A stretch of DNA of 64,000 nt from Saprospiraceae bacterium (GTDB taxonomy: Bacteria > Bacteroidota > Bacteroidia > Chitinophagales > Saprospiraceae), in assembly GCA_016717265.1 (NCBI GenBank), contig JADKFX010000001.1:2554501-2618500 (forward strand), given 5' to 3'. Position 1 is the stretch's first letter; each line of letters opens with the position of its first letter. A program made the translations under genes and the position numbers. The notes beneath the pieces were generated by a model that made no database searches, was not told the origin of the DNA, and saw nothing but the letters and a program-made list of their open reading frames with translations. Below, one piece after another: positions 7,884 through 16,811 of this stretch.

Positions 7884-8525
7884 TTAGACGATTGGATATT
7901 CCATGTTTTTAATGATGGTTGCAGTATAGCCCGCTATTAGATCCGCGCGATCCACGCCATTTACAACTTTACGAGCATTGATATAATCTGCTTGTCCATT
8001 GTTAATATATCTTGATAAAGCAGCGCCTGTAAACAATCCTTCGAGCATTCCAATGACTAAAATGTCTGCAGAATAAATTCGATCTAGAGCCAAATCAGGA
8101 TTTGTAACAAGATCAATTCCTAAAACATTGCCTAGTTTTTTATAATTTGATTCGTGTGTTAATTGCACATATCCACGACCATAGAAGCCAGTATTCCAAT
8201 ATCTTTCTTGTTTAGAATAAACATCGGTACCGGGCGCCGCTCTTTTTTCTTTTACCAATAATAGTTTTGATTCATGCCAGGCAGTTGCAAGAATGTACGC
8301 AAGCTTTCTAAGATCGCGATCACCATTTGCAATAAATGATAAAACGATTTGAGCAATTGATTTTGCTTGTGCTTCATTGAGAGCACCAAATGCTTTTGTG
8401 AATGAATCTAAAAATAGTTTTACCATTGCGTTGTTATTAGAATTGGAAGATTGACCAAAAGCTTTTGAGCTTAGCAGTGCAAAGCCGGCTATTAGAGCTA
8501 TTACAATTTTCCAATTTAGTTTCAT
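7884..8525 (-). CDS. GH19-type endolysin (chitinase-like muramidase)
   Basis: 213 residues: N-terminal hydrophobic export or anchor segment (1-24), then a glycoside hydrolase family 19 domain. Characteristic parts are ILATAWHES (catalytic Glu about 85) and the substrate-loop signature GRGYVQLTHESNY (116-128, equal to the GRGYIQLTGRxNY signature of phage GH19 lysozymes). It would cleave peptidoglycan for lysis or entry. It sits between holin-like genes and overlaps the downstream gene with ATGA. The N-terminal anchor suggests a membrane- or Sec-delivered enzyme. Confidence 0.85.
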   Translation of the reverse strand: MKLNWKIVIALIAGFALLSSKAFGQSSNSNNNAMVKLFLDSFTKAFGALNEAQAKSIAQIVLSFIANGDRDLRKLAYILATAWHESKLLLVKEKRAAPGTDVYSKQERYWNTGFYGRGYVQLTHESNYKKLGNVLGIDLVTNPDLALDRIYSADILVIGMLEGLFTGAALSRYINNGQADYINARKVVNGVDRADLIAGYTATIIKNMEYPIV

Positions 8526-8716
8526 GCGATTGCATTACCAGTTCTTTTAGGAAGTCCATTCATACGTACATTATCAATGAGTACATAATCATCAAAACCA
8601 GAATCAACAGGTGTGTTTTTTGGAGGTGCAATCGCTTTTCTTTTTACGATCGCATTTATTATTACATACCCAAGACCGGCAATGATTGCCATTTTGATTA
8701 AGCAGCTAGGTTTCAT
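8522..8716 (-). CDS. 64-residue single-pass membrane protein
   Basis: A hydrophobic helix at about residues 8-23 is followed by a short basic stretch and a polar tail. Start and stop overlap both neighbours (ATGA at 8522-8525, shared base at 8716), which supports real translation within the lysis cluster. No known family; a spanin-like or minor virion role is only a guess. Confidence 0.55.
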   Translation of the reverse strand: MKPSCLIKMAIIAGLGYVIINAIVKRKAIAPPKNTPVDSGFDDYVLIDNVRMNGLPKRTGNAIA

Positions 8717-8952
8717 TACAATTTATTATTTATTTGTTTAATGTCAGATTTGATTTCTTTGATATCGCCTTTAATTTCTTCCGAATGGCTTAAATTCTGA
8801 TCTACTTTATTTAAAATAGATGCAAGTACTTCTGTGTTTTTGTCAATTAGTTTCACATAAGAACTTACTACTGGTTTAATTATGATAAACAGTATAAATC
8901 CTAGAACTAGTCCAAGAATACCATGTTCGGCAAATACATTAAAAATCTCCAT
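8716..8952 (-). CDS. BhlA/UviB-like holin candidate
   Basis: 78 residues: one N-terminal membrane helix (about 9-28, GILGLVLGFILFIII) followed by an amphipathic coiled coil ending in repeated ESI-type heptads (EEIKGDIKEIKSDIKQINNKL region). This layout is that of BhlA/UviB-type holins. Position next to the endolysin supports lysis. It is the second holin-like gene of the unit after the one at 6232. Confidence 0.6.
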   Translation of the reverse strand: MEIFNVFAEHGILGLVLGFILFIIIKPVVSSYVKLIDKNTEVLASILNKVDQNLSHSEEIKGDIKEIKSDIKQINNKL

Positions 8953-8960
8953 ATAATTAA

Positions 8961-9356
8961 TTATTCAGTTACAAACCATCCAGAAACTGTGGCAGAATTT
9001 TCATCTCCACAAACACTTTTAATATTATAGTGATAAAAACTATTTGGATCTAGTCCTGAGAATGAATGAAGATTGATAGGACTTCCACTGTATGAAGCCC
9101 ATGGTGACCAATCACCGAAAACTCCTTCTGATATTTTAATTCTAATTCTTACTTCGTAATCTGTTGGGCCTGTTCCTTTCCAACGAATATCTGCAGAACT
9201 TGAAGTAATGTTTGAAGCATAAACAGATTTTGGAGTTGGACAAACAATTAATTGAGAAGGAATTAATGAAGTAATAGGTTTACTTGCATCGACAACAAGG
9301 CAAGAAAATGAAAACATTGTTGTAATTGAAAGCAATAATAATTTTAAATTTCTCAT
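8961..9356 (-). CDS. Secreted fibronectin type III domain protein
   Basis: 131 residues with an N-terminal signal segment (1-19; the Cys at 19 could be a lipidation site) and a single Fn3-like domain (about 45-131; typical SADIRWKGTGPTDYEVRIR and LDPNSFYHYNIKSVC). Fn3 domains are common on phage surface proteins. It is followed on the same strand by the fibre-like genes upstream, so it probably belongs to the same surface set. Confidence 0.65.
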   Translation of the reverse strand: MRNLKLLLLSITTMFSFSCLVVDASKPITSLIPSQLIVCPTPKSVYASNITSSSADIRWKGTGPTDYEVRIRIKISEGVFGDWSPWASYSGSPINLHSFSGLDPNSFYHYNIKSVCGDENSATVSGWFVTE

Positions 9357-9367
9357 ATAAATAAATT

Positions 9368-10666
9368 TTAAGGATAAATCGCTGCGGTTATAAAATCTTG
9401 AATAGTAACTTGTCTAGGGTTTGTACCAGCACTTTTATAAAATATATGGGAAGCTGTAGCAGTTGCTGCATTTGGAAGATTCGCGTAAATACGTCCTACT
9501 GCTACACCATCAATATAATAATGTACTTCTGATCTTGCTTTATCAATTTCAATTCTTAGATCATAATTTGTATTTGTGGCAACAGTAATTCCAAGGTCAA
9601 GGGTTGTTTCTGTTCCTCCATTATCTTTTGAAAATCCTAGAAATTTACCAGAATTAGTTCCATGTGTATACCGAATTCCAACACTATTATTGATTGCAGT
9701 ATTTCCAGTCGTAGGGGAATTGCAAATCCGGTATTCATAAGTATAGGTATCAGTTGCATCTGATAATGTTGGAATATTAATATTGGAGTTGGTATAAATA
9801 TGTGCGTTACCAAAATAGGTGAATAAACCAGTTTTTAAATGGTAACATATTTCATATTGAGTATTAGCTGATCCTCCAATATAAATACCAGCAAAAGTAT
9901 TTGAACTAGAAGTTTGCTGTCCTATGGTTCCGGTCGCTGTAGTAAATCCCCATTCACTGTAATCGGCTGCAGTAATTGAATATAATGGTGATCTAATTTT
10001 TAATTCTTTTGGATTTTCTCCATCCGATGTTTTAAAAATAAACCATCGATCTGCAATTGTATCGTAAGTAAGAATTGCAGTTTGGCCTGGATATACGAAG
10101 ATATCCTTATTGCACTTAATTCTATAACTTGCAGTACTTCCTGTGTTTTCACCAGTAAAATAATACGGATAACTACCAGTATTTATAAACTTTTTTTCTT
10201 CACCATCAGATTGTGGTGCAAGTCCTGTTATTGCCCTGAGTCCATTATCGCCGCTTATCTTGATGATATTGGCTGCATCAAAACCGGACGGATTATAATC
10301 ATCCTGGTCAGATGTTAATTGTGATGGATTTATTATACTTTTTGTAAGCACTGCATATTTCATGGCTACCCCATCACCGGTAACGGAGGCGTATACCGTA
10401 TCACCACGATAAAAAAACGAATCAATACTTGCTGATCCACCACCGCCACCACTTGCACTAATGGAATCGCCTGCAACTGTTAGTCCGGATCCAATTCTTA
10501 TTTGATCAATTCCTCCATAGCCAGAAGTTTTGCGTCCAATTAAATGCATGTATTTAATGCTATCACCAAGTGCCAATGAATCCCTACCTGGTGACCAGTG
10601 TATTTCAGCTTGTGAAAAAGCGAAATTCGAAATGAACAATAATAATAATATGATCCTGGCTACCAT
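9368..10666 (-). CDS. Secreted fibre/spike-like protein with LamG-like C-terminus
   Basis: 432 residues with a clear signal peptide (1-19, ending AFSQ). The middle carries fibre-collar sequence (GSGLTVAGDSISASGGGGG) as in trimeric phage fibres. The C-terminal about 200 residues are beta-rich with TNTNYDLRIEIDKARSEVHYYIDG, a concanavalin/LamG-type sugar-binding pattern. A signal peptide on a fibre is odd for a tailed phage, whose fibres assemble in the cytoplasm. It overlaps the next upstream gene by 7 bp. Likely receptor binding; inferred. Confidence 0.65.
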   Translation of the reverse strand: MVARIILLLLFISNFAFSQAEIHWSPGRDSLALGDSIKYMHLIGRKTSGYGGIDQIRIGSGLTVAGDSISASGGGGGSASIDSFFYRGDTVYASVTGDGVAMKYAVLTKSIINPSQLTSDQDDYNPSGFDAANIIKISGDNGLRAITGLAPQSDGEEKKFINTGSYPYYFTGENTGSTASYRIKCNKDIFVYPGQTAILTYDTIADRWFIFKTSDGENPKELKIRSPLYSITAADYSEWGFTTATGTIGQQTSSSNTFAGIYIGGSANTQYEICYHLKTGLFTYFGNAHIYTNSNINIPTLSDATDTYTYEYRICNSPTTGNTAINNSVGIRYTHGTNSGKFLGFSKDNGGTETTLDLGITVATNTNYDLRIEIDKARSEVHYYIDGVAVGRIYANLPNAATATASHIFYKSAGTNPRQVTIQDFITAAIYP

Positions 10667-12273
10667 GTGTATGAGATTACAAGTTGTCCGGTTCCACTCA
10701 TTGTATGTGAAACTGTTTGTTTATTTAGATATTTACATTTTTGTTCCGATTTTACTGAATATGTACTTCCTGACGACATTATGGTACTTGTAGTATTTCC
10801 TCCATAACGTTGAATCATGAATGTACCTGAGCCGGATTGCTGAAATATTGAAAATGAAGAAAATTTGGAAAGATCCCAACTGCGAGTTCCAACAGTATTA
10901 TAAAATTCTTGGCCCCAATTACCTTTGTATATGCACCCACCAATTTCACTCATTTGATCACAAGGAATCATTACAGAAGCTTCCGGTGGACAGATTACGT
11001 TTTCGCCGTATTGATTGATTACGTTTATTACACCTCCTAATTCATTACGTGTAACATCAAAATATAAATAGTCCTTACAATCAGTTATTCCAAAGTAATA
11101 TCGACCTCGATTTGTGCCAACGGAATCAAAAATTACATCGGAGTATTGAATAGATATTACCCAACCATCTGCAGATGCATTCTTGGTATTTTCAATAGAA
11201 ATTTTACCGTATTTATTTGTGTTATGCAGCCACTTTTGAATCGTGTCTTGCAGTTGCTTATGATCTGGCTGTACAGTGGCATAATAATTTCCGTTAATTG
11301 GAATTGTAGAACCATTGGCCCAGATGGTTGTAATGGTATCTTTTGTTGAAATCAGAAGATAGTAACTACACAAACTTGAATCCGTTTTTGTGATGTAGCA
11401 ATTTTGCGAAGCTGGTCTATCACAATCATCTCCACGATTAGATTGATAATTACAATCAATTCGTCGGCCTAATAATCCAAAGGAAGCATCATTAGGATAA
11501 AGTGGTGTTGTAGAATAATATGGAAGTATATAATAAACCGCTCCATTTTTTTCTTTTCTAAATACTTCACAAACTTCTTCTGTGGATACACTTGTTACAA
11601 CTGTATTACCGCCAGTTTTGGTAAGCACTACTGGATTTGGATCTTTTAAATTAATAGTAAAAAGTGCTGTACTTAATTCTATATCCCAATTGTTGCGCAC
11701 AGTATGAATTTGGAAGTCAAGAGCATACACTCCACGCATGGCCCAGGTTGAGCTATCAATATAATGCACACCTTTACAATCAAGCCAGTCTTTAAGATCG
11801 GCCACAAACCGAGAAGCTTCTCGGTCTGTATTTCCGTATGGATAGTTAAGTGGTATTGGCAGCTTTGCTTTTGCCGGACCAACTCCGGATCCCAAAAATT
11901 CCTCATAAGTAATCGATCCTAAATAGATATCATCATGGTATGATGATACATCTGATATTGCAAGTTGCCATTTTCTTTTGTTAGATGAATTTGAAACTGC
12001 TCGAAGTCTACATTCATTTACTCCATTTAAAGAAAAGCAAGGAATTAGTGTTCCAGTTGGAGTATAAGCAATTGTAGTTGTTTCATCGGTATAATAACCA
12101 AAAGCTTTACGGCCATAATCATACAGGCCCCATATTTGTTTTTGATTAGAAGGTGAAACAGAATCTACCATACAGATTGAATATATTTCGTAATCGTAAT
12201 TAATGCCTGATTGTCCGATAAGAAAAGACAGACAGGCCATTATTATGGCTGGTATTATTAGAAGTCTTTTCAT
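10660..12273 (-). CDS. Large secreted surface protein with YTPTGT motif
   Basis: 537 residues with signal peptide (about 1-20), many Cys and aromatic residues. Near the N-terminus it carries a motif of the form FGYYTDETTTIAYTPTGT-x4-C; the same motif recurs twice in the neighbour at 12286. The rest is beta-rich with no recognised catalytic site. Gene order and shared motif suggest that this and the neighbour are related surface or host-attachment proteins of the element. Confidence 0.6.
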   Translation of the reverse strand: MKRLLIIPAIIMACLSFLIGQSGINYDYEIYSICMVDSVSPSNQKQIWGLYDYGRKAFGYYTDETTTIAYTPTGTLIPCFSLNGVNECRLRAVSNSSNKRKWQLAISDVSSYHDDIYLGSITYEEFLGSGVGPAKAKLPIPLNYPYGNTDREASRFVADLKDWLDCKGVHYIDSSTWAMRGVYALDFQIHTVRNNWDIELSTALFTINLKDPNPVVLTKTGGNTVVTSVSTEEVCEVFRKEKNGAVYYILPYYSTTPLYPNDASFGLLGRRIDCNYQSNRGDDCDRPASQNCYITKTDSSLCSYYLLISTKDTITTIWANGSTIPINGNYYATVQPDHKQLQDTIQKWLHNTNKYGKISIENTKNASADGWVISIQYSDVIFDSVGTNRGRYYFGITDCKDYLYFDVTRNELGGVINVINQYGENVICPPEASVMIPCDQMSEIGGCIYKGNWGQEFYNTVGTRSWDLSKFSSFSIFQQSGSGTFMIQRYGGNTTSTIMSSGSTYSVKSEQKCKYLNKQTVSHTMSGTGQLVISYTW

Positions 12274-12285
12274 TGTATATGGGTA

Positions 12286-13053
12286 TTAGTCTCCTTTTCG
12301 AACGATCAAAAATGTAGTACCACCATTGGCTGCACAATCCCATGTTAAGGAAGGACAACCAAGTAGTTCATTTGATATTGGATCCTCTTGAGAATCACAA
12401 TACCATTCAGACCCTGGGTAAATATTTTGCACTGTTGAATTTACTGTCACGGTACCAAGGTTAGTTCCTACATTTAAAATATGTATAGAAAATTTTCCAT
12501 TTGCCGCAGATATAGATCCTGTAGTTGAAGTTGAAATAATATTTTGCAAATTGGTTACAGTTTTATCAACCCAACCGGAACAAAAACCATCCATATAAGT
12601 ACCAGTAGGTGTATATGAAGCTCCGTTATCTGCTCTAAAATTGCCCATGAATGAAACTGTTTTATTTCCTGGACTAGCAGTAGTTGTTCCAACCCGCCAA
12701 ATTTTAATATATGGAGTTCCTGTAGCACCAGTAAAAAAGTCACATGCTTGGGTAAAATAATATTGATAAGTTGAATCCGGATTTGAAGTTGTTCCTGAAC
12801 AAGGTCCTACTTTAATTGTAGATGTTGGCGTATATGCTGAACCATCAGGTTTATAATTACCAACAGTAACAACCGCTTGTCCTGGACGGTATAGATCCAA
12901 ACGATAAAATGTTGTTGAAGATGCAGAGTCACATAACCAACGCATTTCATGATCATATACCTGGTATCCTGTGACACCAGCTTGTGAAAATAAATTCGAT
13001 TGTACGATTAATAGTATCATCGAAATGAGAGAGAGTTTAAAAAGATTTTTCAT
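12286..13053 (-). CDS. Secreted protein with two YTPTGT-type repeats
   Basis: 255 residues, signal peptide about 1-23 (ending NLFSQ). Two repeat units follow the pattern G-N-[YF]-x2-D-x-[SG]-A-[YS]-YTPT[GS]T and end in Cys. Terminal region is Thr/Ser/Gly-rich. Repeat style resembles receptor-binding or decoration modules of phages. It lies between capsid-like genes and the larger relative at 10660. Confidence 0.6.
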   Translation of the reverse strand: MKNLFKLSLISMILLIVQSNLFSQAGVTGYQVYDHEMRWLCDSASSTTFYRLDLYRPGQAVVTVGNYKPDGSAYTPTSTIKVGPCSGTTSNPDSTYQYYFTQACDFFTGATGTPYIKIWRVGTTTASPGNKTVSFMGNFRADNGASYTPTGTYMDGFCSGWVDKTVTNLQNIISTSTTGSISAANGKFSIHILNVGTNLGTVTVNSTVQNIYPGSEWYCDSQEDPISNELLGCPSLTWDCAANGGTTFLIVRKGD

Positions 13054-13076
13054 TTTAATATTTTTGGTTTAAAAAT

Positions 13077-13451
13077 TTACAAAGTGAATGGATCTGTTGG
13101 ATCCGATTGAGGATATTTTACATACACCCAGAATAGTTCACCATTTGGTGAGCTACACGTAATAGGTTGTGAAACATCCTGACGTTTAGAAAATAAATTG
13201 ATAGATGATTCAAAACTGTATTGACTGCCTACGGCAATTGGATCAACTGGTTTTGCAGATATACTTAATTGCAAATCATTAATTGTAGGATTATAAATAT
13301 TTATAACTAATGCACCTGCAGGAATAGTTACATTATTAGTTTGAAAGCGGCGATCCTTTGCAGTTTCTTTTGTAAGCGGAAGATCAGCTACTCCCCCACC
13401 TTCTACAGCACTATTGCCAGCAAATATTGCACCCCACATATTAGTTAACAT
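13077..13451 (-). CDS. Beta-rich capsid-like protein (small)
   Basis: 124 residues, no signal peptide. Predicted beta strands alternate with turns (VTIPAGALVINIYNPT, LQLSISAKPVDPI), a pattern compatible with a single jelly roll. It overlaps the 13441 gene by 11 bp. Structural role is inferred from fold style and position beside similar proteins. Confidence 0.5.
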   Translation of the reverse strand: MLTNMWGAIFAGNSAVEGGGVADLPLTKETAKDRRFQTNNVTIPAGALVINIYNPTINDLQLSISAKPVDPIAVGSQYSFESSINLFSKRQDVSQPITCSSPNGELFWVYVKYPQSDPTDPFTL

Positions 13452-13863
13452 AGATTCCTTGAGCTTGATAAGATGAAGTAAATTTATCGGCTAATACGAC
13501 CTCAATAATTTCAAGGCGATTAAATCCATTCGCATTGAAAGGATCACTAGGAAAATCATATGAATAAATCTGAAAGTTTAGATCTACATTATTAGAGGAT
13601 CCAAGCTGCAATGATCCATCTGGTTTTAATTTGATATTGCCACAAATCATTATATCCGTGGTTCCAGCATTTTTAAAAATGATCATGTTACGAACATTAT
13701 CGATGCGACCATTTTTAAAAACCGCACGACCGATGTTTGTAATAAATTCATTAATAGGTCTTCCATCTGCAGTTTTTAATATTGCTCTGCCATTATCTAC
13801 ACGACTTGCATTATTAAATGTTGGAAGTGTTATTCCGACCGATCTTGCAATGATTGGATTCAT
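13441..13863 (-). CDS. Beta-rich capsid/vertex-like protein
   Basis: 140 residues, cytoplasmic. Contains repeated short glycine-turn strands (AILKTADGRPINEF, GNIKLKPDGSLQLGSS) and ends in strands typical of jelly-roll proteins. Stop and start spacing to both neighbours is tight (overlap with 13077, directly abutting 13864), so one transcript is likely. No database-level family is recognised. Confidence 0.5.
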   Translation of the reverse strand: MNPIIARSVGITLPTFNNASRVDNGRAILKTADGRPINEFITNIGRAVFKNGRIDNVRNMIIFKNAGTTDIMICGNIKLKPDGSLQLGSSNNVDLNFQIYSYDFPSDPFNANGFNRLEIIEVVLADKFTSSYQAQGIYVN

Positions 13864-14601
13864 CTATGCTTGTTTAAAAAATGTTTTAGCCATTTCAGGA
13901 TTTTTTTCAATCCATTTAGCTAGTTTATGTAAGAAATTAGGAATGTCTGGGAATACAACTTGAATGCGTATCAATGATTCATTGATTGCATCTGCTTGCT
14001 CTTGTGTAAGTTCATGCATATCTGCTTGTTCTTGTGGCGGTCCATTGATAGCAGTTTGCGGAACAAACTGAGATCCCAGGTATTTTGAAATCACGGCCAT
14101 AATAATTTCCTGAATAGGAAGTTCATCAGCCACACGATTAAATACTTTTTGAATTCCGGATCCCTGATTTTTTTCTGCAAGTGCAGCTTTTAATTCAGCT
14201 ATTTCACGGTCCTTTTCATAACCAGCAATTTTTGCATCAACTTGTTCTGCAACATATACTTCAATTGGTTTACCTGCAATAAAATTTGGATCTCCGGATC
14301 CAATGCCAGCTATGCCACTTTGAGAGTTATATGTATTCTGCAATTCTAAAAATTCCGTAAGTCCATTTGAAGTACCTGCCTTATCTGTAATGAATATGGT
14401 AAGTCTGCCACCACTAGCTATTTTTCTTCGCAAATGATTTTCTAGAGCATCCCAAGAATCTTGAAGATCCGGAATATCATTATTGACAGCAGCTCTATCT
14501 TTTTGATCTTTTCCAAAGCCATTCCATATAGTCCAAAATGGAAGTTTCATGGAAAAAAACCATTCTCTTAGATCATCTATTTTACGAATACTAGGTTTCA
14601 T
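13864..14601 (-). CDS. Helical structural-unit protein, 245 residues
   Basis: N-terminal alpha/beta region (IRKIDDLREWFFSM, LTIFITDKAG), a central coiled-coil stretch (about 115-145, REIAELKAALAEKN) and a helical C-terminus. I looked for Walker A/B motifs of a packaging ATPase and found none. Possible scaffold, vertex or assembly protein, by position only. Confidence 0.55.
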   Translation of the reverse strand: MKPSIRKIDDLREWFFSMKLPFWTIWNGFGKDQKDRAAVNNDIPDLQDSWDALENHLRRKIASGGRLTIFITDKAGTSNGLTEFLELQNTYNSQSGIAGIGSGDPNFIAGKPIEVYVAEQVDAKIAGYEKDREIAELKAALAEKNQGSGIQKVFNRVADELPIQEIIMAVISKYLGSQFVPQTAINGPPQEQADMHELTQEQADAINESLIRIQVVFPDIPNFLHKLAKWIEKNPEMAKTFFKQA

Positions 14602-14604
14602 TTC

Positions 14605-15078
14605 TTATAATGGATTTGCACAATCAACTTCATCTGGATTAATATAAATCCATACTAATACAATTGCTTCATTGGTAGTAAGTGTTACACCATCTGCAAC
14701 CTGGATGTAAGAAGAATTTGGAACAATTCCACTTGGAATTGAAAGTTGGACATAATGGCCAATACCTTCTGCACCATCGCATTTTTTAGAAAGCCAGGCT
14801 AAAGGACAATCGCGCAAAGTATCTTTTTGACCTGAGCGAATTGTGATATAAGAACCGTCTATGATTACATCGGAGGCAAGTGTTCTTCCTGTTGGAGACT
14901 TAGAGTTAGTTAGTTTACGCAAGACAACTAACCCAATAATATGTTTTCCTTCCAAGAGATTATTATCATCCAGTTTCATTCGGCGATTTGTGCCATCTGT
15001 GACAATTTCTTGGATGTGTGTATAACGTGCTGGATGCTCGCGAAAATGCGGATCCATTTGTTGGAGTAAACCGTTCAT
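14605..15078 (-). CDS. Capsid-like beta protein
   Basis: 157 residues, no signal peptide, strongly beta: HIIGLVVLRKL, SPTGRTLASDV, YITIRSGQKDTL, GHYVQLSIPSG, AIVLVWIYI. The SPTGR..ASD-type turn followed by a strand ending in charged DTLRDCPLAWL reminds me of minor capsid proteins in tailless phages of Bacteroidota, but I cannot confirm by search. It is separated from the 15172 gene by a terminator-like hairpin. Confidence 0.5.
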   Translation of the reverse strand: MNGLLQQMDPHFREHPARYTHIQEIVTDGTNRRMKLDDNNLLEGKHIIGLVVLRKLTNSKSPTGRTLASDVIIDGSYITIRSGQKDTLRDCPLAWLSKKCDGAEGIGHYVQLSIPSGIVPNSSYIQVADGVTLTTNEAIVLVWIYINPDEVDCANPL

Positions 15079-15096
15079 AATTGTTTTTTGATTTTT

Positions 15097-15130
15097 TAAA
15101 AATTCAGGCGGCAGTATTTCTACCGCCTGA
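15097..15130 (-). terminator. Intrinsic terminator/attenuator after the 15172 gene
   Basis: Perfect 8-bp stem TCAGGCGG (15104-15111) and CCGCCTGA (15123-15130), with A-run 15097-15102 giving a U-tract on the minus strand. It lies inside the structural unit, so it would partly uncouple the 15172 gene from those downstream, allowing higher expression of that product. Confidence 0.8.
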
Positions 15131-15171
15131 AAAAATTACGTTGCACTATGATAATTATACAAAACAGTCAG

Positions 15172-15987
15172 TTATGCTCCAAGGCTACAACCTGGTCCAG
15201 AAGGAACAACTCCACCAAACAACCATCCGAAAACGTCTACTTGCAATACGTTGAAATTTGCACCACCTGCAATTGCAGCTTGATATCCTTTTAAGAAGGT
15301 TTTAATTTGGTTCACTTTATTTGTGTCCATAATTAAGTTCGGAGCTAATTGGATGTAACCTTTTTCTTCCAACGATGGTCCATAAGCTGGCCAAAATGGC
15401 TGTGCAGAAGCTACAAGCTCATATTGTTGCCCAGGATTTCTTCTGAATAGATTATTGTCTAAGTTTACTACTCGACCATTGTTATCTGTGATAACATCAG
15501 TAGTTCCGTTAAACAAAGAATACATTGAGTTTAATTCGTTTGCTACGGTCAAGTAGTTTGCATCTTCATGTGAAAAAGCTGGAAATAATAATTTGTTCGT
15601 TGCATCCCATTTTCTAAAAGCAACCCTTATGAAGGCGGCAAAGAAATGTTGTTTGTCTGGAGCAAGTATTTCAAAAGTTTGAATGTCTGTATTTGCAGCA
15701 TTTTTACTTTTAATATCCATGGTATAAGAATTCGCTGTATTGCTAAGCTCTTTTATCATTCGGACATTAAATTGTTGCAAGCCAAGTTCTGAAATATCAG
15801 AAACGCCATTTACAGCTTTAAAATGTTCAACAGCTCTAGAAAAAGCTGCACGAATTGGATCCGGTGCAATCATCATGGATGCTACAACAATCCCAGATAT
15901 ATTTTCTGACGCGCCTAAAAAGTAAGGCATTCCTAATACTACAACAGCAGCCAGGAATATTGATAAAATGAATTTAATATTTTTCAC
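15172..15987 (-). CDS. Major capsid protein candidate (271 residues)
   Basis: The largest non-enzymatic protein in the capsid-like cluster and the only one followed by its own strong terminator. N-terminal hydrophobic segment (1-24), a helical part (45-75), then beta-rich sequence with YSLFNGTTDVITDN, VNLDNNLFRRNPGQQY and YIQLAPNLI. The order NG - VN - LDxxxFRxxPxxQ - FxP - LxP resembles, in my reading, double-jelly-roll capsid proteins of tailless phages, and the length is close to that of the PM2 coat protein. No search was possible, so this remains a candidate. Alternatively it is an abundant membrane-anchored structural protein. Confidence 0.45.
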   Translation of the reverse strand: MKNIKFILSIFLAAVVVLGMPYFLGASENISGIVVASMMIAPDPIRAAFSRAVEHFKAVNGVSDISELGLQQFNVRMIKELSNTANSYTMDIKSKNAANTDIQTFEILAPDKQHFFAAFIRVAFRKWDATNKLLFPAFSHEDANYLTVANELNSMYSLFNGTTDVITDNNGRVVNLDNNLFRRNPGQQYELVASAQPFWPAYGPSLEEKGYIQLAPNLIMDTNKVNQIKTFLKGYQAAIAGGANFNVLQVDVFGWLFGGVVPSGPGCSLGA

Positions 15988-16022
15988 AATTATAAGTTTT
16001 AAAAATTAATAATGATTTGATT

Positions 16023-16514
16023 TTAAGCGTGAGCTGCAGTTTCAGAAACTGGACAATTGATTCCATTTAATGCAGAAGATTGTCCTGCAATGGCTTCACG
16101 TCTGCGAGGTGCAAGTAGCCCATTCATAGTTACATCTTTAGGTGTAACCCCACCACCTGGAGTAAGTGAAGGCAAATATTTTTCAATGGCATCAGTGATA
16201 CCTCCTACCATAACACCGGTAGCGATATTTCCAACTGTTCCGGATCTTGATCCGAATAACAAACCAAGAGCAATTTTTGCACCTGCAGAAATTGTAGGAT
16301 TATTATTAATAAAAGGAATAGGAAGAGTGTTAATGAATTTACTCACTACCAAACCCCCTGCGACTTCCAAAGCAGGCTGGAAGTTTTTAAGATTGAGTTT
16401 TTTCATGTTTAATGCTTTTATTGATGATTTATTTGATTTACGACGGCGCCGACCAATTCCACGTACTGCAGATTTGCGACTGCATGATTTGCATGCTATG
16501 TTACCACTACACAT
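16023..16514 (-). CDS. Basic, Gly-rich membrane-active structural protein
   Basis: 163 residues. Cys-containing N-terminus (CSGNIACKSC), a very basic segment (RRRRKSNKSS), then a glycine-zipper-like hydrophobic region (about 80-118, ISAGAKIALGLLFGS and GTVGNIATGVMVGG). The mix of DNA-binding-like basic tail and membrane-active helix is common in internal virion proteins. Four bases separate it from the basic 86-residue gene upstream. Function inferred. Confidence 0.55.
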   Translation of the reverse strand: MCSGNIACKSCSRKSAVRGIGRRRRKSNKSSIKALNMKKLNLKNFQPALEVAGGLVVSKFINTLPIPFINNNPTISAGAKIALGLLFGSRSGTVGNIATGVMVGGITDAIEKYLPSLTPGGGVTPKDVTMNGLLAPRRREAIAGQSSALNGINCPVSETAAHA

Positions 16515-16517
16515 GGC

Positions 16518-16778
16518 TTAAGCTGTTTTCTTTTTTGCACGAACAAATAAGCAACTACCTCCGGCTGGATTCTTTTTAACCATGGCCGCTTTTCCTCCAC
16601 GACGTGCAGAAGTTGCGGCTTTATTTGCTGCAGCTTTTGTAGTGTGGCAAGATCTTTTGGTCCATGTTTTGCCAAAAGCTTTTACTGTTTTTCCCAATGG
16701 TTTTTTACCGATGGTTGTTTTGCGACGTTTAGAGGTTGATTTTCTCTTGCGTCCGATGGATGATGATTTTTTTGTCAT
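16518..16778 (-). CDS. Very basic 86-residue protein, nucleic-acid binding candidate
   Basis: About a third of residues are Lys or Arg, arranged in SRRK/KRRKTT-type runs with TKAAANKAATSARR and two Cys. Histone- or protamine-like composition, no hydrophobic core. It is next to a second tiny basic protein (16812) and a third with a basic N-terminus (16023). A genome-condensing virion role is a reasonable inference. Confidence 0.6.
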   Translation of the reverse strand: MTKKSSSIGRKRKSTSKRRKTTIGKKPLGKTVKAFGKTWTKRSCHTTKAAANKAATSARRGGKAAMVKKNPAGGSCLFVRAKKKTA

Positions 16779-16811
16779 GTCCTTTTTTTTATTTAACTAA
16801 TGAAAAAATGA

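Noticed and set aside
13864..14601. Packaging ATPase
   Set aside because: No Walker A or B motif in the protein.
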